A program made the translations under genes and the position numbers. Shown piece after piece: positions 22,962 to 35,154 of a stretch of 64,000 bases of DNA. The notes below the pieces were generated by a model. The model was not told the DNA's origin. It saw only the letters and a program-made list of their open reading frames with translations, and did not search any database. This stretch comes from Silene conica. Its lineage: Eukaryota > Streptophyta > Magnoliopsida > Caryophyllales > Caryophyllaceae. Numbering within the stretch: the first letter of the stretch is position 1; each line of letters starts with the position of its first letter. The stretch covers positions 66,754,292-66,818,291 of the forward strand of contig CM055312.2 in the NCBI GenBank assembly GCA_029255685.2, read 5' to 3'.

Positions 22962-24262
22962 ATGTCAGCGGAAACGGGTTCTTTGACCTTGGAGACGGTC
23001 GTAGAGGATGTTGTCACTGATTTTGAGAAGCATGACGGTGAAGTTTGTGACGGTACCGATGAACAATTTTTACGATGTTGATGAATAAAGGTATGTTTTA
23101 TTAACGTCATGAAAATTAACATCATGCTTCTCTAAATAATATTATGAACACATTACTCGTTACTTTTTTACAACTGAACTTCAAAAGTTGGAGCAACATT
23201 CAGAATAGTTGCATCACTTTATTGTATATAGCAGACGTGCTATATTAACAACGAAATGTTACCATTTCATGCTAGTAATGTATCAATACATAAAGTTCGT
23301 ATGTAACCATATTTAAAGTTCAGTTTGACCTCACATTTTGATACAGATGTAACTACGAAATGTCACCATTGCAGGCTTAGTTACAACATCTAACTTAGCT
23401 ACAAATGTTTTCGCATTATTAGTGTAATGGTACCACCTCATGCCTACTGATGTCACCATATTTAAAGTGAAATTCAAAAGCAGTGCGAACTTTCTAACAT
23501 GTTATTCTGTTTCGTATTCACTTGTTGTAGGTACTGATTTCCCTGGTTCTCTAATTGGAATCAAAGCTTCTAAGTGGGAGCACATTTTTGCTTTGTATAA
23601 AAAGCACTCGCAAAACATCAGATTTAGTGTGAAGAAAGCAACTTCTCGTAGGGCAAATACCGAAGATAGTCCGTTCATAGAAAGATACTTCCAGTGTTCT
23701 TGCGAAGGACAACATGGTAATAATAACAGTCGTGGTACAACACGTCTTTCAGAAGTACATGGCAGTGTGAGGAACGTTGCAGTTGCTCGATGTGTGCGTG
23801 GTGCCTTTATTAGGATGCTGGTGAATAATGATGATGTGTGGGAGGTAGTACAACATGGGGTTGAACACAATCACCCTTTAACGTCGCCACAATGGCAGCA
23901 TCATCATAGGTCTAAGCGTAAGATTACCGCAACGGAGTGTGAGTTAATAAGGGCGATGATTGAAGCACACATCCCCCATCAGCGCAGTTGAGTTTTGTTG
24001 CTGCCGTTGCTGGTGGTGCTGATTTTGTGGGGCATACAAAGCGAGATCACATTAAATATGTGAACAAGATAAAGATGAAACAAATTGAAGGAGGTGATGC
24101 GGCTACATTGATAAACTTGTTGACATTAAGGTAGGCGGAGGAGCCGGGTTTCTTTTTTCGTGTTCAATTTAATGATGAAGGAAGATTAATAAGCAACATA
24201 TTTTGGTGGGATGCGATGATGAGAGAGGACTACTTTCTGTATCGAGATGTTATCAAACGCTT
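22962..24262 (+). pseudogene. FAR1/FRS-like (MULE-derived) gene fragment
   Basis: The core (23531-23991) encodes a FAR1 DNA-binding domain: GIKASKWEHIFALYKKHSQN, then RYFQCSCEGQHGN, then RNVAVARCVRGAFIRMLV, WEVVQHGVEHNHPLTSP, with the C...C...HNH zinc-finger spacing of FHY3/FAR1 proteins. A splice acceptor (CTTGTTGTAG) precedes it, and an upstream ATG exon-like segment (22962 onward, MSAETGSLTLETVVEDVV) ends in a stop. After 23985 the frame changes and continues ADFVGHTKRDHIKYVNKIK and EEPGFFFRVQFNDEGR, matching the start of the MULE transposase domain, and includes another stop. The catalytic part is absent. It is either a decayed host FRS gene or a MULE transposase remnant. Confidence 0.7.
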
Positions 24263-24627
24263 ACACAAAATAAGATACTTAATTTTGGTCAAATAAGCTA
24301 TTTAACCATATCTAAAATGTTTTATCAAACCAGGTATTAAACTAAGGCTCTGTTCTTTTGGACTGAAACGAATCTGATCTGAATTGGTCCGAACTTATAA
24401 GATTTGAACTAAACTGAACTAAACTTATAAGATCTGAATTAAACTTATAGGATCTTAACTGAATTAACTTATAAGATTTGAACTGAACTTATAGATGTGA
24501 ACTAAACTAAACTTACAGAATCAAAATTGAACTGAACTTATAGGATCTGAACTAAACGTATATGATCTGAACTGAACTGAACTTCTGGGATCCAAGCTTA
24601 AACTAAGTTAAGTTCATTTAACTTAAC

Positions 24628-24661
<34 letters not shown>

Positions 24662-25347
24662 AAAACGCAAACATGTAATAAGATCAAACATATTTTTACA
24701 AGAAATTAGTCGGCAGCCAAAAGAGAACATTGATAAGAAAATAGTCTAAAACACAAGTTAAGATAATAACATTTTTCCGCTTTATATACATTGGTTTGTC
24801 CATATATTATACTACGATTTCATTACGATAAAAAAATGATGAGAGGAGTGATAATTTTGTTTTAAAAATAATAATGTATATATGTATCGAATAATAAATG
24901 TCAAATGTTTTTGCACTCGTTTTTAAAAGTAAAACTCCGTATATCACTTTTCTAAGCTGAATTTATAAAATCTGAACTTATAGGAACGGAATTGAACTGA
25001 AGTGAACTGAACTTGTACGATCAAATCTAAACTGAACTTATACGAACAAATCTGAATTGAACTGAATTTATAAGAGATTTGAACTGAAGTTGCTAAATTT
25101 ATAATATTAGAAGTGAACTTACACTAAGTAACTTTAAAAAATTAATAATAAAAAAAACTAATTGTTTTAGAAGAGAGCTCTTGAGAAAAAATGGACTAAG
25201 ATAATCTGGGTAATGCACCGCAATGTGAGAGATATTTTGGTCTCCTTAAAGTTCACAAAAATCCAAAATACAAACACCTATCCAAAACCAACCTTAAATA
25301 GCTCGCCCATCTATTGCTTACGTTCACGTTTTTACCGCCATTTTATA
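24263..25347. repeat. Degenerate repeat of GAACTGAACTTATA units
   Basis: From GGCTCTGTTCTTTTGGACTG near 24353 the sequence repeats variants of CTGAACTTATAGGATCTGAA at 24380-24600 and again at 24955-25085. These are separated by AT-rich sequence with a (TTA)n/(ATT)n run at about 24630-24660. This looks like an old MITE built from internal short repeats; a clear opposite terminus was not found. No gene. Confidence 0.5.
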
Positions 25348-25544
25348 CTCCCTCTAAGTTTCCATGATTGTTCCTTTTGCTTTATACCCAAAAAATAAGA
25401 AAATCATTCTAAACCACACAAAACACCTTACCACCCACCCAATTCATTTTGGACCACAAAAAAGTTACTAAAAAAGGAAATAGGAACAATCACTAAACTC
25501 GCACCAAAAAGGAAATAGGAACAATCATGGAAACTCAGAGGGAG
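25348..25544. mobile_element. Stowaway-like MITE, 197 bp
   Basis: The left end CTCCCTCTAAGTTTCCATGA and the right end TCATGGAAACTCAGAGGGAG are inverted copies (nearly 30 bp in all, one mismatch in these 20). Both are flanked by TA, the Tc1/mariner target duplication. CTCCCTC is the canonical Stowaway start. The interior repeats GGAAATAGGAACAATCA and codes for nothing. Confidence 0.85.
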
Positions 25545-26378
25545 TACGAAGTACTTTCTTCTGTCACATCAATTACAGCAACTCTCGTGGGAGACGATCT
25601 TTCATGGTAAGACGGTCCTATTATATAAAAAAACTCGTTTATTAATATTAAATGAGCAAACTTATTACAAAATGGAACGTTTCACATTATAAAACCGTCT
25701 TATTCTAGAATTTGTGCATCAATTATTATCATTCTATTTCGTCGTTCAACTCTAAACTATCACTTTGTAATTCCACGTTTGTTAACGTTTATTTTACGCG
25801 CTAAATATCGTTATGTACTTATCTGTAAAATATATAAAAGTTAGATATTTTTAACATAAAAATAATTATACAACCAGATCTATAAGAATGTCGTACCACC
25901 ATGATACATTTAATTGAACTTATGTATATATTTTTTGAGTTTTTAAACTATTTGGAGTTATATTTTAATTTTTTGACATCAAAATTAAAATATAGTTAAA
26001 CTTATATGTATTGTTTTTTAGTTGTATAACAATTTTCTAAACTCAATATTTTTGTAAAGAAGTTCATAAATTTACAATATAGATCATATTTTTTTCGCGT
26101 AAGCTCGAAATTTCTATTAAATAGTACAAAAATAATCTACGTATTGTATTTTTAACGTACTTGTAAAGACGAACCAAACAATATCCCACATGAATATATT
26201 TTTACTTATATATTGGGATAAAATTGAAAATCCCACATGAATATATTTTTACTTATATATTGGATAAAATTGAAAATAAATCCTGAATTATTTTTTTGAT
26301 TTCGAAAAAAATAAAAAATAAAATAAATAAATAGTGTACAGAATAAAAATTGGTTAAATGAAATTAAATGGAGGAAGT
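25545..26378. repeat. AT-rich spacer with a 40-50-bp tandem duplication
   Basis: ATCCCACATGAATATATTTT and ACTTATATATTGG occur twice in a row (about 26175-26270). The words GTAAAGACGAACCAAACAATA and TCCCACATGAATAT are shared with the Stowaway-like MITE at 46287-46540, so this is a diverged relative of it. No gene seen. Confidence 0.5.
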
Positions 26379-26952
26379 AGGCTCTGTTTGGCCAACATTT
26401 CAGGTATCAGATTTGGTAAAAGTAGCTTATTAGACCAAAATTCATCTACCTTGTTTTTTCGTAAGCGTTTAGCAAGTAGTTTATTTAACCATAAATGAAA
26501 TGCTCCTTAGAGTAAGGCTTTGTTTGGTAAAACGAGCTGAAAAACTAAAACCTGAAAAGGTACCTGAAAACTGAAAGGTAGCTGAAACACTTAAAAAGGT
26601 AGCTGGAAATTAGGACCTGATAAGCTGAATGATTATATAAAAAACTGTTTGACAAACTAACGGAAATGTAACTTATTTTGGCGAAATGACATAAAAGGAT
26701 ATAATAATTATTTTCTAAAGTATATTATAGATTGAAGGGTAAAAAGTTAATATAACCTAAAATCAGGTATCTGAAATCTAAAATGTTACCATATGTAGCA
26801 TTTCATTTCAGGTAGCTTATTTGACCAAATAAGCAACTTGCTTGCCAAAACACTCACGAAAAAAATAAGCTACCTGATTTTTTTGGCAAAATAGCTACTT
26901 CAGGCAAATTAGGTACATGGAGTGAAATGCCAAACGGGCCTTAAACGGAGCC
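26379..26952. mobile_element. MITE pair of the GGCTCTGTTTGGC family, one nested in the other
   Basis: The outer copy starts GGCTCTGTTTGGCCAA at about 26379 and ends AACGGAGCC at 26952. The inner copy (about 26516-26942) starts GGCTTTGTTTGGTAAAAC and ends GCCAAACGGGCC, followed by TTA. The interiors carry AGCTGAAA, GGTAGCTGAAACCTGAAA-like words shared with the MITEs at 26956-35922. The TWA-type flanks suggest PIF/Harbinger-like insertion. Non-coding. Confidence 0.55.
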
Positions 26953-27832
26953 TAAGGCCCTGTTTGACAAAACTACCCAAAAAGGTAGCTGAAACCTGAA
27001 GAGGTAACTGAAACCTGAAGAGGTAACTGAAAATTAGGGTCTGTTTGGCAAAACTAGCTAAAAATGTAGCTGAAACCTGAAAAGGTACCTGAAACCTGAA
27101 AAGGTAGCTGAAAAGGTACCTGGAAATTAAGACCTGCTAAGGTAGCTGCTTTTTGTTAAAACTGTTTGGAAACTATCTGAAAATGTAGCTGATATTTGAC
27201 AAAATGACGTAAAAGGACATCGTTTATTATTGATATCGTTTATGTTTTTACTATTATTCTTGTGTTATTGTAAACAAATGACCGAAACAAATTGAGTAGT
27301 AACTTCTAAATAGAATCGTGCACTTAAAATGGTACTGGAAAATGCCTAGATTGCTACTTCCATGATTTCTGCATGCACACTGTTTTGAATGAATTGACCA
27401 TTAAAATCAAGTTATAGGAATAAATTCAACTACTAGCTTTTATATATATATGATTCATGCGCAAAAAATTTCACAAATTAATATAAAATTATTAGGTAAA
27501 AACAAAATTCAAACAATATATACCCAAAAATATATTATTATATAAAATTAGTTTTTTTATTAAAGTCATACACGCAAAAAAATTAATTAAGTTTATGTAA
27601 GGATTTTGTATTGTGCTTAATTTTGTTGATAAACGTCATAAAATCCGAGGGTAGAATAGGTAAATAAAACAGAATCAGGTATCTGATTTGTCAAATGCTA
27701 CTTGAGGTAGTTTTTTATTTCAGTACATTTTTCACCATTTTTTAGTCAAAACAGGTAGTTGTCAAACACTCCTAAAATAATAAGCTACATGATTGTTTTT
27801 GCAAAAAAGTCATTTCAGGCAAATCAGGTAGC

Positions 27833-29250
27833 TGATGAGTCATATTCGTATACACTTTTATGCCTCCCCTTTAGTTGTTTTGAGATGATTCTTGTGCTAA
27901 ATCGTGTCATTTATATGTTATTTATATTAGAATGTCGATACTTCCGCCTTTCGGTGTTTAATGCAGGATTGATGTATTTATGGAGCAAAAGATGGATTGG
28001 AGTAACGCGGACCCGACATGAAGGAACACACGTAGCATGGCACGAGGATCTAGGAAGGAAGAGCTAAGGAGATTTTCGAAGACAAGCACAAAGAAGAGCT
28101 CCATATAACTAGTACCTACTTTGGAGAGCCATATCTCGAGTTCTACAAATGATAATCAGGTGATTCTAACTGGAGGTGAAAGCTCATCCTCTTAGCTTTC
28201 CAACGCCACGAAAATCACTTGATTCGAACAAGTAACGAAGAAATGGCGACCGTTTGAAGTTCAGTGCGCGAAGTAGAAATTACGCGCTGAAAGCACTCGA
28301 TCGAGTGCCACCAACACTCGATCGAGTGCCTTGAGTGATCGATCGAGTGCCTTGAGTGCTCGATCGAGTGCTTTAATTTACCCCGAGTTTCCATAAATTG
28401 TTTAGTAGTTTACTATAAATAAAGGCTTCGTAGCCTATTGTTGGAGACACTTTTATTACTCTAAAAACCCTAATTATTACTAGTAGCTCTCTAGATTATT
28501 ATTTAGCAATTGCCTTCGGATCTTGTTATCCTATTTACGGTATTTAATCATAATCTCTACTTTATTGTTCTTCAATTATTCTTGTTCTTAGTTTATTGCT
28601 TTATTAATTATGTTTTCAATCAATATTGTTGTAGTTAGATCCCAAGCCATGCGTAGCTAATTTATTTGTCTAGGGTGAAAAGTGATCTAGGTAATTAGAA
28701 GGGGGAATCAAACTTTAATGATGTTTAATTGATAAACTGCTTATTATTATTGTTCTATTGTTGTTTTAAACCTGATTAATTAATTACTGGCCAGGATTAG
28801 TTAATTAGTCTCGCAAATTAGTCTTAGATCCGACCGTAGACTAAGACTAAGATAGGCCACAACAATTGAATAGACTGACCTAATTATAGCGACCGCATGT
28901 TAGGTTTAGATCTAAAGATTATATGAATACCGACCGGACATATGATCTTAAATAATAATTTTGCCCAATTAAATTAGTTAAATCTCATTCCCCTGGATAA
29001 TTGCCTATGTGAACTTGATCCCTAGATCTTTCCTAATACTTGTTTACATCTTTATTTACTTATTTCGCAATTAGTTTGTTAGACAACAAAAACAATCAAA
29101 ACAACCCAATTGTTACTTTAAGACTTATTTACTTTAGCAAACAATTTATTACCGCCTCCCTGTGGATTCGATACCTTTCTTACCGCTAGCTATTAGTTAG
29201 TAGTATCCTAAGGATTACTTTGATTTAGGGTGACGACTTTACCCTTATCA
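27833..29250 (+). repeat. 5' LTR, 1418 bp
   Basis: It starts TGATGAGTCATATTCG and ends GACTTTACCCTTATCA. Near 28294-28372 it holds a run of the palindromic word CACTCGATCGAGTG and its 21-bp derivative. A CTATAAATAAAGGC word near 28413 is a likely promoter TATA box. Confidence 0.9.
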
Positions 29251-29373
29251 AATTTGGCGCCGTTGCCGGGGAGGCAACTAATTTATGTTTGTTTTTAATT
29301 ATTTTTGTCTTTTCGTCTCAAGGGACATTAGTTCCTTGAGGTAGTTTTACTCTTTTCTTGTTTTTTTATGTGT

Positions 29374-29913
29374 ATGCCTAGGTCTAACAGGTTAGAGATT
29401 GTCTCTTTCAATCCCGAACCCGAAAGAACCTTCCGTTATAGACAGAGCCTTTAGAGAAGAAAAAGTCAAATTGAAGACTTGAGTACATTTGTCTACGAGC
29501 AGAGCATATGGCGCATGGAGCTAGATGAAATCGAACATTTGCTCTATGGAGATGAGCCCCATCCTCCTCCAATCTACAATTTTGAAGTAGATGATGTCAT
29601 AGAAGCTGAACTAGATGCTTGGAAAGCCGAAATTTTCAAAGACGACTACCTCTCTAAGGAGCCTGAAGATACTGTGGATCTTGCTGATGAACCACCTTTG
29701 AGTTTTGTTTTTCAGAAAGACAAAGAACTTTTTTATGCTTATAATTTGGATTTTACTCCCGTTGAGACTGAACTTAGACAATTCGTTTTGATATTTGTGT
29801 ATGTTTGTATTGTTTCATGGTGCTACCTAAGCCTGTGGGTAGCACACGAAGTGAGTTTCGACCTTCTTCTACGGGCATTGAATTGCCTTGATACGACATC
29901 ACTGGAGCTTTGA
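29374..29913 (+). pseudogene. Short internal ORF of the non-autonomous LTR element
   Basis: The reading region begins about 120 bp after the 5' LTR with MPRSNRLEIVSFNPEPERTF, resembling the start of Athila-type gag proteins. It continues with an acidic segment (DEIEHLLYGDEPHPPPIYNF). No zinc knuckle or enzyme domain is present. It is fossil coding sequence of the element, not a host gene. The rest of the interior (29914-31689) is non-coding and contains two further TTTGGGGGAG tracts. Confidence 0.5.
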
Positions 29914-31689
29914 AGTCACAAAAAAAAATTGTCTTGGTTACGTTATGAATCGTCAAGACCCCCGCTTTGCAGCTGGTTTGGGGGAGTTTTGCTTTCCAGC
30001 TGGTATTATCCTTCTTTTATTTTTTCCTTTATTTACTTTATTCTTAGTGTGTTATGTTTTCTCCTTTCCGTTTGTTAGTAGTGTCCTTTAGGGTGCTGGT
30101 TATATTTTATATTGTGCCTTACATGTTTTTTAGGTCACAATGAGGACACTGTGACATTTAGGTTTGGGGGAGAGTCTTTATTTTATGTTGTGTGCTTAAA
30201 AAAAATCCAAAAATATGTTTTTTCTTTCATTTTTCTTTTATTTTTAGGTCGAGTCTTGTTGAATTAAATAGCAATGATGATAATTCGCATTGTTTTTGCA
30301 TTTGAATCCCAAATAGTTATCCATGTACATTGTTTTGACCCGTTAGCCTATGAAAACAAAGCTCAATGATCAAGTCTTGACCGTAATCGACATGCCTTAT
30401 ATTGAGTAGATTTGACAAATTAAGTTGGTAAGCTACTTAAATTCTGAGGTCTATAGAGCTTCCTAGGCCAGGAACATTAATAAACTGGTATCATTGTTAT
30501 TTAGGCTTGAGTGTGGTTTCTCCTTGTGGAATATGTAATATCAAACTGCATAAGTGTGAAATTGATTGCTTGATGCTTTTATGTGAATGTATGACAAGTA
30601 CATGAGGATAGACAGTCCTTACCCTTCAAATAAGTTTCACATAGCTAAAAATTTGCCTTTCTACCTTTGAAACCAAATTCCCTATGAAAAACTCGTTTGA
30701 AACCTTGTGGCATGCTTTGTATTTGAATATTTATAAGCTACAATCCTAGAATTGCCTACCTTTTTGGGACAGTCGCAGTTGCTTGGTTTATCATGATATT
30801 TCATTACTATGGTTGGAAAGGAACTAATTTTGTCCAAGTGGGTGTAGTGAAAATTTTTGAGCAATTGTGTCAATCTCTTATGTTGGAAAAAAATAAAAAT
30901 ATGAAGCACAAGAAAGAAGAAAAAAAACAGGAAAAGAAAAACTTCAAAAAAAAAAAATATTTGTGATTCGAAAGAAAAAAAAAAGAATGCTTCATTGGAT
31001 TGTTAAGAGATTTAAGGAGACTATCTAGAGGCTAATGCATATTTGGAGAGTAATGTTATAAACTCTCATGTTCTATCAAGTCGAGATAATTTCGCTAGTT
31101 TTAGGTTGGTTTATCTTTCATTAAAGAAGTAGTATTGGTTTTTTTGCGCTGCGACTACCGTCTTAGCTCCACATATCCATAACGTGCTTTGGCACAACCC
31201 ATTTCTTTACCCTTACCCACTAGCCTCCTTGCCGTCTTGATACATCTACTTTGTCCATCTATACATGCATAATTGTTGGGGAAATCTCTATCACATTAGA
31301 TTGCATGCATGTTTCATTTAGTTGAGTGAGTGTTCTTATTTCTTTCTATCTTCACATATAACCCACCCTTACATATACTTATGAGCGTGAGTGAATCCGC
31401 GAGAATCCGACTAAAATTTGTCTTGCAAGGTCGAAAGGTATTTGGTTTTTGTCTATATTACACCGTCATATCAACTTTGTGACTTGAGCTGCGTTTTCTA
31501 TCACCCGTACCTTTGAATCTGTTTTATTGGTACATTTGGTCATTACGTTGTTATAGATGTGGACAGCTTGGGATTTGTATGTGCACTAACATTAGCTCTG
31601 AGTTATTTATTCACCATTTGTATGATTGCCTTTTGCACTGTGTGTGATGCTTTGCTTGAGGACAAGCAAAGGGTTGGTTTGGGGGAGTT

Positions 31690-33128
31690 TGATGAGTCAT
31701 ATTCGTATACACTTTTATGCCTCCCCTTTAGTTGTTTTGAGATGATTCTTGTGCTAAATCGTGTCATTTATATGTTATTTATATTAGAATGTCGATACTT
31801 CCGCCTTTCGGTGTTTAATGCAGGATTGATGCATTTATGGAGCAAAAGATGGATTGGAGCACCGCGGACCCGACATGAAGGAACACACGTAGCATGGCAT
31901 GAGGATCTAGGAAGGAAGAGCTAAGGAGATTATCGAAGACAAGCACAAAGAAGAGCTCCATATAACTAGTACCTACTTTGGAGAGCCATATCTCGAGTTC
32001 TACAAATGATAATCAGGTGATTCTAACTGGAGGTGAAAGCTCATCCTCTTAGCTTTCCAACGCCACGAAAATCACTTGATTCGAACAAGTAACGAAGAAA
32101 TGGCGACCGTTTGAAGTTCAGTGCGCGAAGTAGAAATTACGCGCTGAAAGCACTCGATCGAGTGCCACCAACACTCGATCGAGTGCCTTGAGTGATCGAT
32201 CGAGTGCCTTGAGTGATCGATCGAGTGCCTTGAGTGCTCGATCGAGTGCTTTAATTTACCCCGAGTTTCCATAAATTGTTTAGTAGTTTACTATAAATAA
32301 AGGCTTCGTAGCCTATTGTTGGAGACACTTTTATTACTCTAAAAACCCTAATTATTACTAGTAGCTCTCTAGATTATTATTTAGCAATTGCCTTCGGATC
32401 TTGTTATCCTATTTACGGTATTTAATCATAATCTCTACTTTATTGTTCTTCAATTATTCTTGTTCTTAGTTTATTGCTTTATTAATTATGTTTTCAATCA
32501 ATATTGTTGTAGTTAGATCCCAAGCCATGCGTAGCTAATTTATTTGTCTAGGGTGAAAAGTGATCTAGGTAATTAGAAGGGGGAATCAAACTTTAATGAT
32601 GTTTAATTGTTAAACTGCTTATTATTATTGTTCTATTGTTGTTTTAAACCTGATTAATTAATTACTGGCCAGGATTAGTTAATTAGTCTCGCAAATTAGT
32701 CTTAGATCCGACCGTAGACTAAGACTAAGATAGGCCACAACAATTGAATAGACTGACCTAATTATAGCGACCGCATGTTAGGTTTAGATCTAAAGATTAT
32801 ATGAATACCGACCGGACATATGATCTTAAATAATAATTTTGCCCAATTAAATTAGTTAAATCCCATTCCCCTGGATAATTGCCTATGTGAACTTGATCCC
32901 TAGATCTTTCCTAATACTTGTTTACATCTTTATTTACTTATTTCGCAATTAGTTTGTTAGACAACAAAAACAATCAAAACAACCCAATTGTTACTTTAAG
33001 ACTTATTTACTTTAGCAAACAATTTATTACCGCCTCCCTGTGGATTCGATACCTTTCTTACCGCTAGCTATTAGTTAGTAGTATCCTAAGGATTACTTTG
33101 ATTTAGGGTGACGACTTTACCCTTATCA
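31690..33128 (+). repeat. 3' LTR, 1439 bp
   Basis: It is nearly identical to the 5' LTR and has the same ends. It is 21 bp longer because it holds one more copy of the unit around GAGTGATCGATCGAGTGCCT (about 32154-32250). Confidence 0.9.
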
Positions 33129-33173
33129 GTAGCTGAAATGGTTTGCCAAACGGAGCCTTAATACCTGATAATA

Positions 33174-35154
33174 CTAATCTTATGCCCGTGCAAATTGCAC
33201 GGGCTTGCACTTTAAAATATTGTAAAAAGAATGTCGTTAATATAAGTTGTTTTTTATATAAGGTCATATTTTATCTAGTTAGTGTGGTTTAATATATGGA
33301 ATGATTTTTAAAATAGGGTAAAAAAACAATTGCTTTAAGTCATATACTCCGTATTATAGCATAACAAAAGTAGAAAATTTTAAAAAGAAGAAAAACAACA
33401 CGCACAATGAGCAGTAATGGTGTACAATCATAATTACAATTGTACTATATCTTCTCGAAATTGGACGCGCGTTTTTCATCATCGCAAATAAGAATCTTTA
33501 GTCCCTTTTCGCTTGTGACTCTCGATATGGCCACATAGAGCTGACCGTGTGTTAATACTGACTTATGAAGATATTAAGAAAATTCAAATGGAATACATTA
33601 TTCTACGTGAATTACAAAAATGTCAACATATAAGACAATATAAACCCGTGTAATTGTTTTACATGTATTGAATGTTAATTAGCGTCCGTGTATTAATAGT
33701 GTCCTATAAATTGCACATGATTGTTTTCACATGTTGGATGTTAATTAAGACCTATGTATTAAACTTATTGCGTAAAGCATGTGATTGATCTAGAATTTGT
33801 AATCTGGACCCGTGTAAACACCCACATTGTGAAATTTGAAATATGGAATTTACACATACTATATGTGTATGAGTGAATTTGAAATACGGGCTCGTGTATT
33901 AGAACTATAATACGTAAGCATGTGTAAAACAAAACCTTGCAAATTGCACCAGAATGCTTAAATTACTGCGTGTAGTTTTTTCGGTTGTTTCAATGGGAGA
34001 CAATCCCGTGCAAATTTTTTTTATGATTGTTCCACTTTACACAGACCCGCGAATTTGGAAGAACGTACTTTGAATTTTTAATAAATATAGTCTTATTTGT
34101 CGCATATCTTTAAATTTTTTACTTATCATATTTAATTGAAGTAAATAAATGAATGAGATACGAAAATATATGAAATCACAACCCGTAAAACCATTTGAAA
34201 TTATGGTAATTTTTGTGAAACAAAGGGTCGAAACTTAAACTTACTTTGAGCGAGTTTATCCAAAACAGACCAAGTCCAAAGATATACTATTAACGACCCA
34301 TATACCAACCCACCATAGCCACAGATACAACTTTGTACTCTCTCATCTCTCACCCTAAATCTAACTACCTTTCCATAACATACTACTCCGTATTTTGTAC
34401 CTTCCATCTTGTTGTCTTCTCATTTGATTTTTGTCTCACCTAATCTGTTACACTCGCCATTTCATAATAATTTGAACTCGCAATGTCTCAATTCTTCTCT
34501 CATTGCAATCCTTCATACAGAGTAATTTTTTTGCCGCATTTTTCAGATTTCAATAAAAAAATTATGCATGTGAATATTTTGTTTGTCCATATTTTCGGGA
34601 TTCAATATATTATGTTTTTTTACATTTTATCAAAGTATTTCTGATTTTTTTCAATTTAATTAAATTTATCCATCGATCTTAGTTATTTCCATGTTTCATA
34701 CGGAGTATCTTATGTGAATAATTTATGTGAATCATACCCATGAGCAATTGAACATCATAAATATAGTGACTTATTTAATTTAATTTTTATGTCATATGTT
34801 TTGATAACAATTTTTGTTTTTTCTTCATTTGACTTATTTTTATGTTTTTTTTTCCTATAATTATAGGTGTTTTAAAGAAATTGTTGAATAACTTTTCTAT
34901 TTATACATAATTAATTTAACTATAAAAGTTATTAATGATTTTTTTAATTTAGTTATTTAATATGCAATCCACATATATGAATATTTGTCAGTTTTATAAC
35001 ACTTTTATTATTGTAGATGAGAATAAAAGTGCTGCATAAGAAATAAAAGGGAATGAAATCATGGTGGGTCACCTCTTAAAAATAAAATAAAAAAATGAAC
35101 TTTCAACCACAGTGCGACACCTAAGCACTGTGGTTGTTGCTTTTATATATAAGA
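33174..35154 (-). mobile_element. Helitron, minus strand, with a PIF1-helicase remnant
   Basis: On the minus strand it begins TCTTATATATAAAAGC (35154 downward) after a host A. It ends with a hairpin GCCCGTGCAATTTGCACGGGC, shortly before ATAAGATTAG and a host T. A TC start, a 3' hairpin a few bases from the end and A/T insertion without duplication are Helitron traits; the last four bases TTAG depart from CTRR. A second stem-loop (CCACAGTGC...GCACTGTGG) lies just inside the 5' end. At about 33446-33550 the minus strand encodes the C-terminal end of a PIF1/Helitron helicase. At 1981 bp it is far shorter than an autonomous Helitron, so it is an internally deleted copy. Confidence 0.75.
33446..33550 (-). 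pseudogene. C-terminal fragment of Helitron RepHel/PIF1 helicase
   Basis: The minus strand reads HGQLYVAISRV, then SEKGLKILICDDE, ending in a stop. LYVA(V/I)SRV...GLKILI is the conserved terminal motif of the PIF1-like helicase domain of Helitron RepHel proteins. Only about 35 residues are recognisable, and the upstream helicase and Rep domains are missing. Its presence fixes the element's orientation. Confidence 0.7.

Larger units (their letters stand above)
27833..33128 (+). mobile_element. Young non-autonomous LTR retrotransposon (Athila/Tat-type primer site)
   Basis: Two direct LTRs (27833-29250 and 31690-33128) enclose about 2.4 kb. The flanks are a perfect 5-bp duplication GTAGC (27828-27832 and 33129-33133). 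The primer site TGGCGCCGTTGCCGGGGA, complementary to a plant tRNA-Asp end, begins at 29255, and a polypurine tract (GGTTTGGGGGAGTT) directly precedes the 3' LTR. There is no reverse transcriptase, protease or integrase, so it depends on other elements and is best called LARD/TR-GAG-like. The LTRs differ by about seven substitutions plus one 21-bp repeat unit, roughly 0.5 percent. At common plant rates that is on the order of a few hundred thousand years. The structural ends look whole. Confidence 0.9.
27037..33157. mobile_element. Inner MITE, split by an LTR element
   Basis: It begins GGGTCTGTTTGGCAAAAC and ends TTTGCCAAACGGAGCC, inverted over about 16 bases. It is flanked by TTA on both sides (27034-27036 and 33158-33160). 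About 825 bp of its own sequence is left when the LTR element at 27833-33128 is ignored. It was inserted into the outer MITE, then received the LTR element near its right end. Non-coding. Confidence 0.65.

Noticed and set aside
23440-23530. Start of the FAR1-like protein at 23440
   Set aside because: This stretch is intron-like and ends in an acceptor at 23530; the FAR1 domain resemblance begins after it.
29774-29956. Small minus-strand frames within the LTR element
   Set aside because: Shadows of the plus-strand internal reading region, with no family resemblance.
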